In this document: piece by piece, positions 14,601 through 27,269 of the stretch | How the letters are laid out: the number at the start of each line of letters is the position of its first letter | How positions within the stretch are numbered: position 1 is the stretch's first letter | Origin: Anastatus disparis | Taxonomy: Eukaryota; Arthropoda; Insecta; Hymenoptera; Eupelmidae | Reading direction: 5' to 3' | Assembly (NCBI GenBank): GCA_017163975.1 | Contig: JAFFSR010000251.1 | Span: 5,022,001-5,086,000, forward strand | Length of the DNA stretch: 64,000 nucleotides | Made by a program: the position numbers and the translations under genes | The notes under the pieces: model-generated | Seen by the model: the letters and a program-made list of their open reading frames with translations, nothing else | Databases searched by the model: none | What the model was told of the DNA's origin: nothing

Positions 14601-17600
14601 TTCATATGGAAGGTGATATACAAATTATAACTTCCCGAAATGATTACACTGACTTTATCGTACGCGAACGCACAGAAATCACTAAATATCAAGATAATCT
14701 TCGTGTTGAAGGTGAATTCACTGATAGCAGAACTAGTGATGATTACAAGGTGGTGAGAGGTGAACGAGTAGAGATCGTTAAACATGAAGATAATTTAAGA
14801 CCTGAAGGTCAATTTGAAATACCTGAACGATCTCCCGTTGGACCAGGTGAAAGGCGCTCGCCAATCAAGCACCCCGATAATTTGAAACCTGAAGGTGAAT
14901 TTGAAAGACCAAAGCATGTTGAATTCCGACCTGCCGAAAGACCACAGCAGAAAAAACCACAAGATAATTTATATCCTGAAGGTGAATTTGAAAGGCCAAA
15001 ACATACTGAATTTAAACCTGCTGAAAGACCTAAACAAAAGAAACCTCAAGACAACTTATATCCAGAGGGTGAATTCGAAAAGCGTCCAAAAGAAAAAATA
15101 CCTATCAAGGGTGAAAGGGCTGATGTGAAGAGACCCAAAGATAATCTAAAACCGGAAGGTAAGTTCGAGGTCCCTGAGAAAGCACCGATAGGTCCAGGAG
15201 AAAGACGATCACCAATAAAACATCAGGACAATTTAAAACCTGAAGGTGAATTTGAAAGACCGAAGCCCAAAGAATTCAAACCAGCTGAACGACCAACGCA
15301 AAAGCGACCACAAGATAACTTATATCCAGAAGGAGAGTTTGAGAAACGCCCTCAAGAGAAAGCCCCTACAAAAGGAGAAAGAGCGGATGTGAAAAAACCA
15401 AAAGACCATCTGAAACCGGAGGGACCGTTCGAAGGTCGTCCTAAAGATGATTACAAACCTACACGTGGTGAAAGAGCTGACATCGTCAAGCATGCAGATA
15501 ATCTTCATATGGAAGGTGATATACAAATTATAACTTCCCGAAATGATTACACTGACTTTATTGTACGTGAACGCACAGAAGTCACTAAATATCAAGATAA
15601 TCTTCGTGTTGAAGGTGAATTCACTGATAGCAGAACTAGTGATGATTACAAGGTGGTAAGAGGTGAACGAGTAGAGATCGTTAAACATGAAGATAATTTA
15701 AGACCTGAAGGTCAATTCGAAATACCTGAAAGATCTCATGTTGGTCCAGGTGAAAGACGCTCCCCAATTAAGCATCCTGATAATTTAAGACCGGAAGGCG
15801 AATTTGAAAGGCCGAAACATGAAGAATTTCGACCTGCTGAAAGACCTCAGCAGAAAAAGCCTCGAGATAATCTATATCCTGAAGGAGAATTCGTACGACC
15901 AAAACATGAAGAATTTAAACCAGCCGAGAGACCTAAGCAAAAGAAACCACAGGACAACTTGCATCCAGAAGGTGAATTTGAAAAGCGTCCTAAAGAGAAG
16001 GTACCAATGAAAGGTGAAAGAGCTGACGTGAAAAAACCGAAGGACAACCTCAGGCCTGAAGGCAAATTTGAAGTGCCAGAAAAGGCACCAATCGGTCCGG
16101 GAGAAAGACGATCACCAATAAAACATCAGGACAATTTGAAACCTGAAGGTGACTTTGAAAGGCCAAAACATGAAGAATATCGGCCAGCAGAAAGACCCAA
16201 ACAGAAAAAACCTCAAGATAATTTGTATCCTGAAGGGGAATTTGAAAGACCCAAGCATGAAGACTTCAAGCCTGCAGAGAGACCAAAACAAAAGAAACCC
16301 CAAGATAACTTACGGCCTGAAGGAGAATTTGAAAAGCGCCCTAAAGAAAAAGTTCCAATAAAAGGAGACCGGGCTGACGTTAAAAAACCGAAAGATAATC
16401 TTAAACCTGAAGGGAAAATGGAATTACCTGAAAAGAAGCCAGTTGGTCCAGGAGAAAGGCGCTCCCCAATTAAGCATCCAGACAATTTACATCCTGAAGG
16501 AGAGTTTGAAAGACCTAAGCATGAAGACTTCAAGCCTGCAGAACGGCCGAAACAAAAGAAACCCCAAGATAACTTACGGCCTGAAGGAGAATTCGAAAAG
16601 CGCCCCAAAGAAAAAATTCCAACAAAAGGTGACAGGGCTGACGTTAAAAAACCAAAAGATAATCTTAAACCTGAAGGTAAAATTGAGTTACCGGAAAAGA
16701 AGCCAGTTGGTCCAGGAGAAAGGCGTTCCCCAATTAAACATCCAGATAATTTGCATCCTGAAGGAGAATTTGAACGACCGAAACCTACCGAGTATAAACC
16801 AGCAGAAAGACCAAAACAAAAGAAACCACAAGATAATTTACACCCTGAAGGAGAATTTGATAGACGTCCGAAAGATAAAGCGCCAACAAAAAGTGAGAGG
16901 GCCGTAGTTAAAAAGCCTGAAGATAATCTGAAACCGGAAGGTCCATTTGAAGGTCGCCCGAAAGATGATTTCAAGCCTGTCAGAAGTGAAAGAGTAGATG
17001 TTGTTAAGCATACAGATAATCTTCACATGGAAGGTGATATGCAAATTCATACATCACGTGATGATTACAAAGAGTTTATCGTACGTGAACGTACAGAAGT
17101 TACTAAATATCAAGATAATCTTCGTGTAGAAGGTGAATTCATCGATACTCGAACGCGTGATGATTATAAAGTTGTTAGAGGTGAACGTGTAGAGATTATT
17201 AGACATGAAGATAATTTATATCCTGAAGGTCCATTTGAAGGTAAGCCCAAAGATGATTTTACTCCTAAAAGGGCTGAACGACCTCAAATAAAAAAACCGG
17301 AGGATAATCTTAAACCAGAAGGAAATTTTGAAAGACCAGAAAAATCATCGGTCGGACCTGCAGAAAGACGTGTACCTGTAAGACATCCAGATAATTTAAA
17401 ACCAGAAGGTGAATTTGAAAAACGTCAACCTCAGCAGTATAAACCAGCTGAAAGGCCTGTACAAAAGAAACCACAAGATAATTTGCATCTGGAGGGAGAC
17501 TTTGAAAGACGTCCTAAACAAAAAGCCCCAATCAAAGGTGAAAGAGCTGAAGTTAAAAGACCACAAGACAATCTAAAACCTGAAGGAGACTTTGAAAGGC

Positions 17601-19726
17601 CAAAACCTGAAGGATATAAGCCAGCAGAAAGACCTACACCTAAGAAACCGCAAGATAATTTGCATCCAGAAGGTGAGTTTGAACGCAGACCGAAAGAGAA
17701 GGTTCCAATTAAAGGAGAAAGGGCGGATGTTCGCAAACCTCAAGATAATTTAAGGCCAGAAGGTAAATTTGAGGCACCAAAGAAGGCACCTATTGGACCT
17801 GGTCAAAGACGTTCTCCTATTAAGCATCCAGATAATTTAAGACCAGAAGGTGAGTTCGATAGACCTACTCCTAAAGGATTTAAACCAGCTGAGAGACCAT
17901 CACCGATTAAACCACAAGATAATCTTCGTCCTGAAGGAGAATTTGATAGAAGTCCAAGGAAAGAAACACCGACAAAAGGCGAAAGGGCTGAAATTAAGAA
18001 ACCTCAAGACAATCTTAAACCTGAAGGCACATTTGAGCGACCTGAAAAGTCATCTCCAAGCACAGTTGAAAGACGAATGCCTATAAGACATCAAGATAAC
18101 CTTAAAATTGAAGGTGAATTCACGAAAAAACAAACCGATCAACGCATTGTTAAGCAAGAACGTATTGATGAACATAAATCAACTATTGAAAAATCACAAA
18201 AAACAGAGCGGCGAAATGTACTACGTCACACAGACTTAAAGAGCGAAACCGAATTTGAAAAAACTCTTCGGGTCGATAATAATGTCGATAAACAAATTTC
18301 TAGAAAGTCACGTGACGACTTACATAGATCAGAGGGAGATGTGCGCACAATGACATCGTCAAGAAGTGACTACCAACACACTAATGGAGAAAATTATCGC
18401 TCTCAATTATACAGACGAGAAGATCATTTGAGAATGGAAGGTCACATTGACACGCGTAGATCAAGTGATGATTATAAACAAATTCGAAACATTGAAAAGA
18501 CTCAAACTCATAAACGCCAAGACAATTTAAGAGTAGAAGGTGAATATCTTGATAATCGCGGGAGAAATGATTATTATGTGGTTGCTGATCGCATTCCATC
18601 TGATCGTAGAAGCCCAATCAAACATCCAGATAACTTAAGACCGGAAGGAGAATTTACTGGCCGAGTAAAGGACGATTATGTAGCAAAAAGAGTAGAAAAA
18701 AGTGAAATCATTAGACGAGAAGATAATCTACGCATGTCTGGTCATTTCGATGGTACAACAAGCGCAAAAGCTTCTTACAAATCCATTCATGGTGAACGTG
18801 CTGAAATACATAGACATCAAGATAATTTAAAGGTCTCTGGTGGTTCTGTAGAATCAAGAACAGTTAGCAAAGAAAGTTACACGCCTACAACTAGAATAAC
18901 AGAAGTACACCATTCAACGGTTCATGATGGTTCTCCAATTAGTTTGAGCAGAATCGATAAACAATCGCATAGTGAAAATAGATCATCCTCTGGAAGAACC
19001 ATATCATCGATTCATCGTGAGGAAGCATCTATGAGACAAAGACAAGAAATTGGAAGACATCAAGAACATATGAGACGTGACAACGTTAATCAAAGACATA
19101 GCGATACATCAAGACAATCAACAACTACTGAAGAAAGTAACCGTGTTGCTTCGCCAACCCGTAGTCATAAACGTTGGAACGTAATCTCGTCAACTACAGA
19201 TATTAGTAATACAGCATTACATCGACGAATAGCAAGTGCTGAAAGAGAATCAAGTGGTTGTCAAAAAGAATTTTCTCAACAATTTATTTCCAGTAGTAGT
19301 CATAATCAGAGTAACAACGAAAGAAAGAGTCGATCATCTTTGCAACGTACAACTATTGATGGCAGTAATCCTTGGGCATCATCGAGCTATCAACGTGAAA
19401 CACGTGTGATTAAATCTCCACCACGTGATAATCTCAGCGTTGGCGGTTCATTTTATCATACGAGCGAAGCTCGAAATTATGGAGCTTTTACCAGTGAAAA
19501 AGTGCAGAGAGTTGAACGAGTACGTAAACAGGCTAATACTTCTAATATCAGTTTAGGGGAAGAAAAAAGCACAATAGCAACATCAAGTCTTTACAAGAAA
19601 GAATTCGTACCAAGAACAAAAGGACCGTGTCCGGCGGCTTTATTACAAACAGAAAAAGCTTCATTTAAACACACACGTGACACTCCAAGACATAAGTTCT
19701 ACATGCCTGTAGTCCAAACTAACTAA
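5632..19726 (+). CDS. giant SAXO/FAM154-like microtubule-stabilising repeat protein (5' end may be incomplete)
   Basis: Exons 5632-5894, 6377-6577, 6722-7068, 7148-7350 and 7982-19726 join in frame through GT-AG introns and give about 4,252 residues. The stop is TAA at 19724. A stop codon lies just before 5632, so either an upstream exon exists or translation starts at the ATG at 5662. An N-terminal basic Ser/Pro/Lys-rich segment is followed by the cysteine motif CICELCTCGRHRCPH, split between exons 2 and 3, which matches the start of vertebrate SAXO1/FAM154 proteins. After it come about 120 units of ~29 residues with a DNLxPEGEFE core, interspersed with units ending in DDY or NDY that resemble SAXO Mn modules. 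The end carries the motif FKHTRDTPRHKFYMPV. Known SAXO proteins bind and stabilise axonemal and centriolar microtubules, and are usually only a few hundred residues long. This copy is many times larger. Cell type and microtubule binding are inferred, not shown. Confidence 0.85.
5975..6150. mobile_element. short palindromic MITE-like element in SAXO intron 1
   Basis: Two imperfect inverted arms of about 60 bp (5975-6033 and 6084-6150) share CGGGCATTTT and ATTTTATAATTT in opposite orientation around an AT-rich centre. No coding capacity. The target-site duplication is unclear. Confidence 0.55.
7415..7940. mobile_element. 526-bp MITE with TTACCCTAGCGGAAAAAA termini in SAXO intron 4
   Basis: The left end reads TTACCCTAGCGGAAAAAA and the right end is its exact reverse complement. 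A related subterminal block of about 35 bp (GAAACAT...GAATTTGGACA) occurs in direct orientation near 7467 and 7888, and partly inverted between. The interior is rich in TTTC/GAAA words. It fills nearly all of the intron between exons 4 and 5. No transposase is encoded and I could not settle the target-site duplication. Confidence 0.75.
8160..19450 (+). repeat. tandem ~87-bp coding repeat array in the last SAXO-like exon
   Basis: About 118 copies of a DNL/DHL-centred unit can be counted in the translation. Most are 29-30 residues; units in the Mn-like blocks are 31-33. Several classes alternate: ERPKHEEFKPAERP types, KRPKEKVPTKGERAD types, EVPEKAPIGPGERRSPIKH types and TSRNDYTDFIVRERTEVTKY types. 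A seven-unit block running from KGERADVKRPKDNL to the DDYK unit recurs four times (around 10200-10800, 11640-12230, 14200-14800 and 15100-15700). The units decay after about 18100. Confidence 0.95.
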
Positions 19727-21864
19727 TTTTTTCTATTGATATATTCTATTCCCATCCTATTATACTCTCTATATCTTTGTAGTTCGTTGTATTTCGCAAA
19801 TATCAATTTGGACTGTGATAAATGAAAAAAAAAATATTTTTTTCTTTTCGTAAATTTTTTTTAGCTCTCGAATACTTTTGTAATATTGCGTCCTTAAGTA
19901 CCCTCTACGATCGAGGTTACTTGAATTACTTAAAAAGAAAAACAAAGAAATAATATTTGAAAAGTCAAATTATGAATGCTTGAAAAAAGCATGACCTTTA
20001 GCTTGCGCTACTGTAAGCCTTTGATTTTAATATATTACATTTTTTGCAAGCTTTCATATTCACTTAATTGCTTAAATCACGCATTTTATTTTTTCCTGTT
20101 ATATTAGTTAAATATTAAATATTTCTTTTTATGTATACTTTTATTTAAGCGCATATTTTGTTATATTTAATTAATCGTTACATCGTACTGCGTTGCCATA
20201 AAGACATATATGTATACAAATTGTATGACATTATTGTTAAATAATCATTTGCTTATGAGCTGTTTTACGATGTATTTTTATATTCTATGAATTTTTTATT
20301 TTAATAAATTTTACTTTATATCCTTGTTCCCCCTAATCCCAATGTATTTATTCGCAATAAACGTTGCTTTACAACACCTTTTTTGTTTTGTTTTTTCTTT
20401 TTTCTTCATTAAAAAATACCCTTTCCTTTATAATTTGCTTTCGTTGCACTATCTAGGTTTTTCATTGTTGTTTTGTAAAATGTAGTTTAGTGTATATAGT
20501 AACAATAACTTTACAAGTCAATCATTGTACATAATCATTGGTTTTTTTTACAAGTTAAATTATTTAAACCTTAATTACTAATCAAACTATTTTCAATAAA
20601 TATGTAAGTATTGTTGAATTTTTAGATAATCAATGATTTTAATGTAAAATTAGAAAAATAATATTTACATCAACTCACAAATACACATTTAGTTTCTTCA
20701 TTATCAATGAAGAAATATTAAATGGTGTTATTCAAACTATAAATTAAATAAATAACTAAATACTCTGGTACGTATATAAAATATATGTCAACCAAAGAGA
20801 ATTAGTTAAATTAATAAATAAAAAAAAAAGATATTTTGTAGAAGACATATATTTTTAGATGACTTGCATAAAAAAGTTAATAAAATACAATATTGTGGTT
20901 TTATAAATGTATATTTATGGGATATTTTATGTCAACTCACATGGTCAAAAAATAAAATTCGTTAACGTCTGAAAGTATATTCTATTTTATATCCGAGATA
21001 TACAAAAAGTTTTTAGAGATCAAAATCAGAATGCTATCATCAATTATGAAAGATTTAAAATCATGTTTTTTTAACTATTTTATGCCAAATTAATTTTTCA
21101 ATAAATTTTTTTATTTGAAAATTGTTAACTCAAGGTAGAAAATTTTTTATGTTTGTTGGATTTAAAATATACCTGATTTTTGGAAAATTGCAATATTTAA
21201 ATTTCTCAGCTTATTTGATCGGAAGAAAAATATAATTTATTAAATTTAAAAGCCACTCTGGATAAATTAGCTATTTATCTGATCATTTTTTTCGTTTTTT
21301 TTACTATAAAAAAGTGCTTCACAGAAGATAAAGAAATTAGTTAAAGCTACTTAATTTTGCAAAAAAACGCCTGAAAAAAGTTATAAAATTTCTTATTTCT
21401 TAACTCAAAAAATATAATTACTAAAACTCATTGCTGTTTTAATTTTTAACTATGTGAGTTGACAGTACAGTGCGAGTGCAGTGTAATGTCTCATTTATAT
21501 ATTTAAATTAGAAGAATTATTTTATTGTGAAAATATAATGCTGTATTATAACACTGTAAATAAAATCGAATGTCTTTATGTAGTATAGATATAATAGAAA
21601 TAAAAATAATTTTACAAATGAAGTTAAATGATCAATCCAAACCTTTTCACGAATTTACAATTTACAAAAAAAAACTTCAATCGCATAATTATTATACTTA
21701 AAACATACTTCAGGTAGATAATATGTTCATAATTATTATGTTTATATTTTAAATTTAACCTTACCATTTAATTTGTTGAAGTTTAAAATTATAATCAAAC
21801 AATAATAAAAATGTTTTATAATATTAGAAATCGTTAAAAAAAATGTTAAATTCAAAGGAGAAAG
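19727..21864 (+). other. 3' UTR and intergenic DNA after the SAXO-like gene
   Basis: AT-rich and non-coding. A canonical AATAAA at 20356-20361 is a plausible polyadenylation signal for the SAXO-like transcript. The rest, up to the next gene, shows no open frame or repeat that I can name. Confidence 0.6.
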
Positions 21865-23392
21865 ATGAAAGGCAGTGGATATATCAATGATACTTTATAT
21901 TTTGTAACATTTCTGATCCTTTTCTCCGTACACCTTGTTGAAAGCAGGTAAATAAATAATTTATTATTTATATTTTCATTGATTAAAGTTAAGCATAGTC
22001 ACGTAGAAAGGTTGACCGATGATAAAGAAACGGAGGATGATAATCCAATGCAGCGTCGTCTTGAAGAAGAAGTACAAAGAAAAATTGAAACAATTAAAGG
22101 CGATATTAAACGTGAAATTGAAAAACGCGAGCGTATTAAAATAATTAGAGAAAATAATGAAAAATATAATGAGCTTGTTGCTGAAGATAAAGCAACTGAA
22201 AAAAGAGAAAATCGTAACAATAGGTGCATAAAAGAAAAGATCAAATTAAAAGAATCGATAGAATCGTCTAATTATGAATTGAATAATGTAAAAGGTAAAA
22301 AAAGTGTTAAATTAAATAATTTTTTTTTAATAAATAAAAATCTTCTTATAATAATAAATTAGAAAGAACTTAAAATTTAGAAAAATTAAAAAAACGTATA
22401 ACTTTATGATGATATAAGTTGTTTATAATATTGTAAGATTCATAATTATTTTATTCCATATTCAAGTTAACAATTTAAACGAAAAGATACGTAGAAAAAG
22501 GGATAGAGACGACGATGATTTTAACAATAAATTAGAAGGTAAAAAGTTCTCAATTTCTTTCGATTGCTTCTTAAGTAAAAATCTTATTATAAGAAAAAAA
22601 TCATGAAAAATCTATTAAAAAAGTCTTTAACTCTTTCAGATCTGAATTTCTATTTTTTTTGAAAATCTTCTAACAACCATTTGAGGATTTATGTTAATTT
22701 TTAAGCAATTTTTGGAATAAAAATTTTTTTTTTAATTTATTTTAAGCTAATCCATATGTATATTTCAAAAAATTTTAAGTTACTTTTTACAATTTAAAAA
22801 AAACCAAAATTATCATGTGTCTGAAGGGTTAAAATGTGTAATTATCATTGATATAAGACATATTTTTACGTTTTCCTTTCTTTATTTAAGTGATGGAAAA
22901 TTCGAACGAAAATATACGAAGCAAAAGAGACAGAGATGTCGATGCTTTTAAAAATCAATTAAAAAATGTGCAAGAGGAAAAGACAAGTAGTATAAAAGAA
23001 TTTTCCAAAAAACTTCAAGATAAAAATGACGAGGCACACAGTGAATCTCGTCAAGCGGATTTCCTCTTTTTACGTAAAAAAATTAAATTTAACAAACGCT
23101 CATCTAATCGATTGACTAGAAAAAGTAATTCTAAACGGAAATCAGCGGTAATTAGCTAAATATAAATTTACTGATTTTGTTTGAAATATTTAATATTCTA
23201 TTGTATGATCATGATATTTAATATAATATTTAGTGAAACTTTTAATTATTTTAATAATTGTTATAGATCTCTTCTGCAAAAACAAAACATCGACTTCTAA
23301 ACAAACATTCTAGAAAACCCAAAAAGAGAAAAAAAGGATCAAAAGCACAACATATGAGAAAAACTTTTCGACATAAGAATGTAAATCCTTAA
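21865..23392 (+). CDS. unrecognised secreted, coiled-coil, lysine/arginine-rich protein
   Basis: Five exons close in frame: 21865-21947, 21999-22294, 22467-22538, 22891-23147 and 23267-23392 (277 residues, TAA stop). The ATG opens a hydrophobic segment (LYFVTFLILFSVHLV) followed by ES-S, a plausible signal peptide. The mature part is a long, highly charged helix-like region starting MQRRLEEEVQRKIE. Exons 3 and 4 share a repeated motif, NEKIRRKRDRDDDDF and NENIRSKRDRDVDAF, which suggests exon duplication. The C-terminal ~60 residues are very basic (RKPKKRKKGSK). Only one cysteine is visible in the mature chain, so disulfide-based venom folds are unlikely. I recognise no family. A secreted product of venom gland, salivary gland or ovary would fit but is only a guess. 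The weakest junction is the acceptor of exon 2, whose pyrimidine tract is poor. Confidence 0.7.
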
Positions 23393-23613
23393 ACTTTTCC
23401 CAAAATACGTTCAGGTGTAATATAATAAAGGCGCTTTGTAAAGGTTTAAAAGAACTTGACAGTCTTTGAGTTTTATTAAATCAATTTTTTATAATTCTTT
23501 TTCGTTATTTATTTTGTTTTTCTCTGAATATTAAATATTTTTTTATACATTTTGATAAATTTAATTTGAAGCAAATAAAAATAGTTCTGAAAAAGTGAAA
23601 ATTACTTAAACTA

Positions 23614-23814
23614 ATGAGTCGATCTGTGGCTTATTCGGTAGAGCGTTGGATTCGTGATCTCGGGGTTCTGAGTTCGAATCCCGCTCTCGGCAGCCGATTG
23701 ATGCAAGCACCACTGTACGTTACATGTGCTTTGTTCACGAACATATTTACGAGCTCCGTCGCTGATTAGCATAGCAAAAATAGCATAGCATAAATATAGC
23801 GACGTTAAAAAAAA
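23614..23814 (+). mobile_element. tRNA-derived SINE, copy A, with target-site duplication
   Basis: A tRNA-like head has a box A-like stretch (TGGCTTATTCGGTAGAGC) and box B-like GAGTTCGAATCCCGC. The SINE body follows (CAAGCACCACTGTACGTTAC, then GATTAGCAT) and ends GCGACGTTAAAAA. It is flanked by the 11-bp duplication TACTTAAACTA at 23603-23613 and 23815-23825, the usual mark of LINE-mediated retrotransposition. Confidence 0.92.
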
Positions 23815-23999
23815 TACTTAAACTAAAGATAAATAAAATTTATTAAAAATAATTTAAGACGCATAAAAATTTTTTTTCTCCATTTATTTAAAAAAATCGA
23901 TGTCTGAGAAATGGTGTTCACAATAATATGATACAACGACATATCGGCAAATACAGATAATAATTATTTATAATTTTTTTTCTTTTCTATGTATCTGTT

Positions 24000-24090
24000 G
24001 TGTGTGTATATGTGTTTGTGTACGTGTGATGTATAATGCGTGTCTGTGTGAGTGTGTGTGTGTGTGTGTGCGCGCGCATGCATGTGTATA
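24000..24090. repeat. TG/CG-rich microsatellite
   Basis: An imperfect (TG)n tract passes into GCGCGCGCATGCATG. The core of uninterrupted TG lies near 24052-24070. Confidence 0.85.
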
Positions 24091-25063
24091 AATTGTAATT
24101 TTTACCACAAATAACATTGGCTATATACAAATATTACAATCGCTCTTCTTTGTTTTTTAAAATGCTTAAATATATTATATAATTTTATTTTATTTCCTCG
24201 ATCCTTCTCGCCGCCCAGCGTTGATTTAGGTTCGATATTCGATTTCATATTTTTTACCCTCTAGTTTTATTTCATTCATCAAGACGTGTGTAAACTTTTT
24301 TTTATTATAATGTAGATATATTTTATATAAAGTACTTGGAATAATGATGCTTTTTTAACGATGCTTTTAGAGCTTCCTTTGGAGGCTTTTTTTGCTCGGA
24401 TTTAAATCACGACCGAGCCAGTCGAATAATATACAGAGATTATAATTAACCGATTGATAAAAATCTAACAATGCAAAATTTCGGCGGTCATTTATGTTAT
24501 TTTTTTCTTTTTAAGACAGAGAGATAAAGAGAAAGAGGAAGAGAGAAAGAGAAAAATACAGTAGCATGTAATGAAAGCAAGTGAGACTGGGATAAAGAAG
24601 TACAAACTTAAAAAAGAAGCACATTTTTAAATGATAATCATGCTATGTTTGTAAAGATTAAAATTTATCCCAACAAATTCTCAGAAACTTAAATTTTTTT
24701 TAATTTAATTTTATGTGAATTTTCGAACAAAATAAAATTGATACATAAGTCAATTATATGTATATATTAAAGTAACTTTAACACTAATAATAAATAAAAT
24801 TATTAAAAACTTTATTAGAAAATTAATGCATAGATTATATGCAAAATTCCAAGATAAATTATAAAATTTAAAAAAAAAAATAATATTTTATAGACTTTTA
24901 CAAAGAATTAATTTTTATTAATTAAAAATAAAAATGACAAAAAGTTGACATATAACAACTAATTTGAAATGAGATATAGATTAAGATAAAAATAATAATT
25001 AAAATCGTAGTGGTTTATATGAACAATTAAAAAATAAAAAATATTTCAAGATTTTTGAAATTT

Positions 25064-25254
25064 GAGGTCATCAGTGGATCACTTGATAGAACGCTGGACT
25101 CGTAATTTCGAGGTCCCGAGTTCGAATCTCACTCTCGGCCGATTGATACAAGTACCACTGTACTCGTTACACGTGCTTTTTTTACAAACACACTGATAAC
25201 CTTTGTCACTAATTAGAATCGCAATGAGAGCACAGATACAGTGACGTTAAATAT
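25064..25254 (+). mobile_element. tRNA-derived SINE, copy B (diverged)
   Basis: Same order of parts as copy A: CATCAGTGG head, GAGTTCGAATCTC box B, GATACAAGTACCACTGTAC body, a degenerate AATTAGAATCGCAATGAGAG stretch, and a GTGACGTTAAAT end followed by an A-rich tail. Mutations in box A suggest an old insertion. Confidence 0.85.
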
Positions 25255-27269
25255 AATTAAAAAAAAAATAAAATAAATAAGTCAGAAAAAATTGGTTTTT
25301 AATGCTTTAATTTTTATCATAAAATCCAATAGTTTCTGAGATTTGTTTACATTTGCTATCTCAGTCATTCAAACACTCATATTTTGCTGTTTTTTAAAAA
25401 TTTTTTTTCTCTTGCATTCAACTCTCTTTCGCTTAATCAGGTATCATGAACATTCATGAAGAGACCAGAAAAATGCGTTTCAATGCCTTTCATTGTGTTA
25501 CATATAAATGAATAACATTTTAGTTTCAATTAAAAAAAGCCTTAAGATAAAAATTAGATTTGTCAAGAATTAAAATAACGCATTTCTTAAAAAAAAACTA
25601 CGCATGATAGTAATAGCAATGATAAAGATAACAACAGCGATAATAATAAAATAGTAGCAATATAATAGTAATAAAATTATAATAATATAACGATCCACGT
25701 GCCATGCGTGCATACGTATGTGCGAGCATGTCTATATATATTTATAACTAGATTAATAATTTATTTATATTTTTTTATGACTATTTTTTAAGTACTAGAC
25801 AATAGAAAAAAGTTGCTAAATTTAATGATCAACTAGAATAATAGATTTTTTCTCTAATAAAGTTATGTTATGTATATATAATCTGGGCACTGCGACTCAG
25901 TCAAAGTTACTCGAGTAAATTGACATTACGCTACGACTTTATGTCGCTCGCTCGAATTGCTGATCGTCACCACAGTCATATAAATTTCATATTTTTCTTT
26001 TTAAATTCAAATCGAATGGCCGTAATGTTATTTATGTTTTCTTCAATTTAATATTTTCTTTTTTATGCTTCTTTAAACTATTTACTCGAATCGATGCTAT
26101 TCAGCTCTGCATAGTGATTATTAAATGTAATCGACGGCTCCGCGATTTTGGCACATGCTTGCGCTCTTACAATCACAATACCCTTATATTACCGCTTTTC
26201 CCGTTATCACATCTAGATGAATATATTTTTAATTTTTTCTTAACAACCAACAACACGTCTCTGAGAAACCAAATTTACATCAGGTCTTTAGACGATTTTA
26301 TGTTAAAAAATGAAAAAAAAAACAATTATATTATAACTAAAATAACAAATTTAATACGAAACGTATTTGATAGCGTTTTCATTTTCGAGCTACGCATTTT
26401 AGAAAATGTTTCAATGTAGATACTCGCAATTTGGTCCATTGCGCCATTTTCTTGAGACTTAGCGCTTCTATATAATTTTTCAATTGTATAAGCCATTTGC
26501 GACCGTCATTATATGAATATCGGACAATACATCATGTAAAATACAAATATACCAATTACCAATTATACAAATACAACATACAAATTTTTCCATACAAATG
26601 ATTGCAACTGGTCCATGGCAGAGGCGGACGTAAAAATCCATTTTACATATTATATTAATGAAAATTTAAATTTCACTAGATATTTTTTTAGGTATCTTTT
26701 TAATTAAATTTATTTAGTTTTTTATACTTGTCCATTATTCTCAAAACCCGCGTGTCAAAGGATTCTCAGCCATTGGCACTTTTTTGCATTATAATCTTTA
26801 ATAGACTTTGACAAATAGACAGAACATATTTTAATTACCTTCAGTGATACTATGCATCAATACATTTTATTTATTTAATATTTATAAATTTAACGAATTA
26901 TTTAACGTGTATTTACATCATGATTACTTGAGTGACAATGACGACTGTATATTCGCTTTTGTCCAACATTTTCCAAATCAGCCTAAATATCGACCGATGA
27001 GGTCAACACACACAGGTGTTAGCTATTAGATTTATATTTATAAAGTTTACTTTCAAAAAACAATTGACAACCACGGAGGCCATGCGAGTGCAATCGAACA
27101 CATGCTGCTTTTCCTCCCCTTTATTATAATTCTCTCATATACAGCGAGTGAACGTTTTTTTATTGTGGCCAAAGTGTGCGTATATTACGAGCTTTTACAA
27201 AACAGTCAAGAAAGTATGTGATTAAAAAATGAAGAAATGATTTAGAAATATAATGAAGAGGAAGAGAGA

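Noticed and set aside
8160..19450. Regular ~87-bp repeats that could suggest a CRISPR array or satellite DNA
   Set aside because: The repeats are continuous in one long open frame with protein-level conservation and no unique spacers, in an intron-bearing animal gene.
5632..19726. Titin-like PEVK or elastic muscle protein
   Set aside because: The array is Pro/Glu/Lys-rich, but no Ig or FN3 domains are present, and the cysteine motif plus DDY/NDY units fit the SAXO family better.
22500..23392. Reading exons 3-5 of the secreted-protein gene as a nuclear protein because of the basic tail
   Set aside because: The frame connects upstream to a clear signal peptide, so a secreted product is the simpler reading, although an alternative start without it cannot be excluded.
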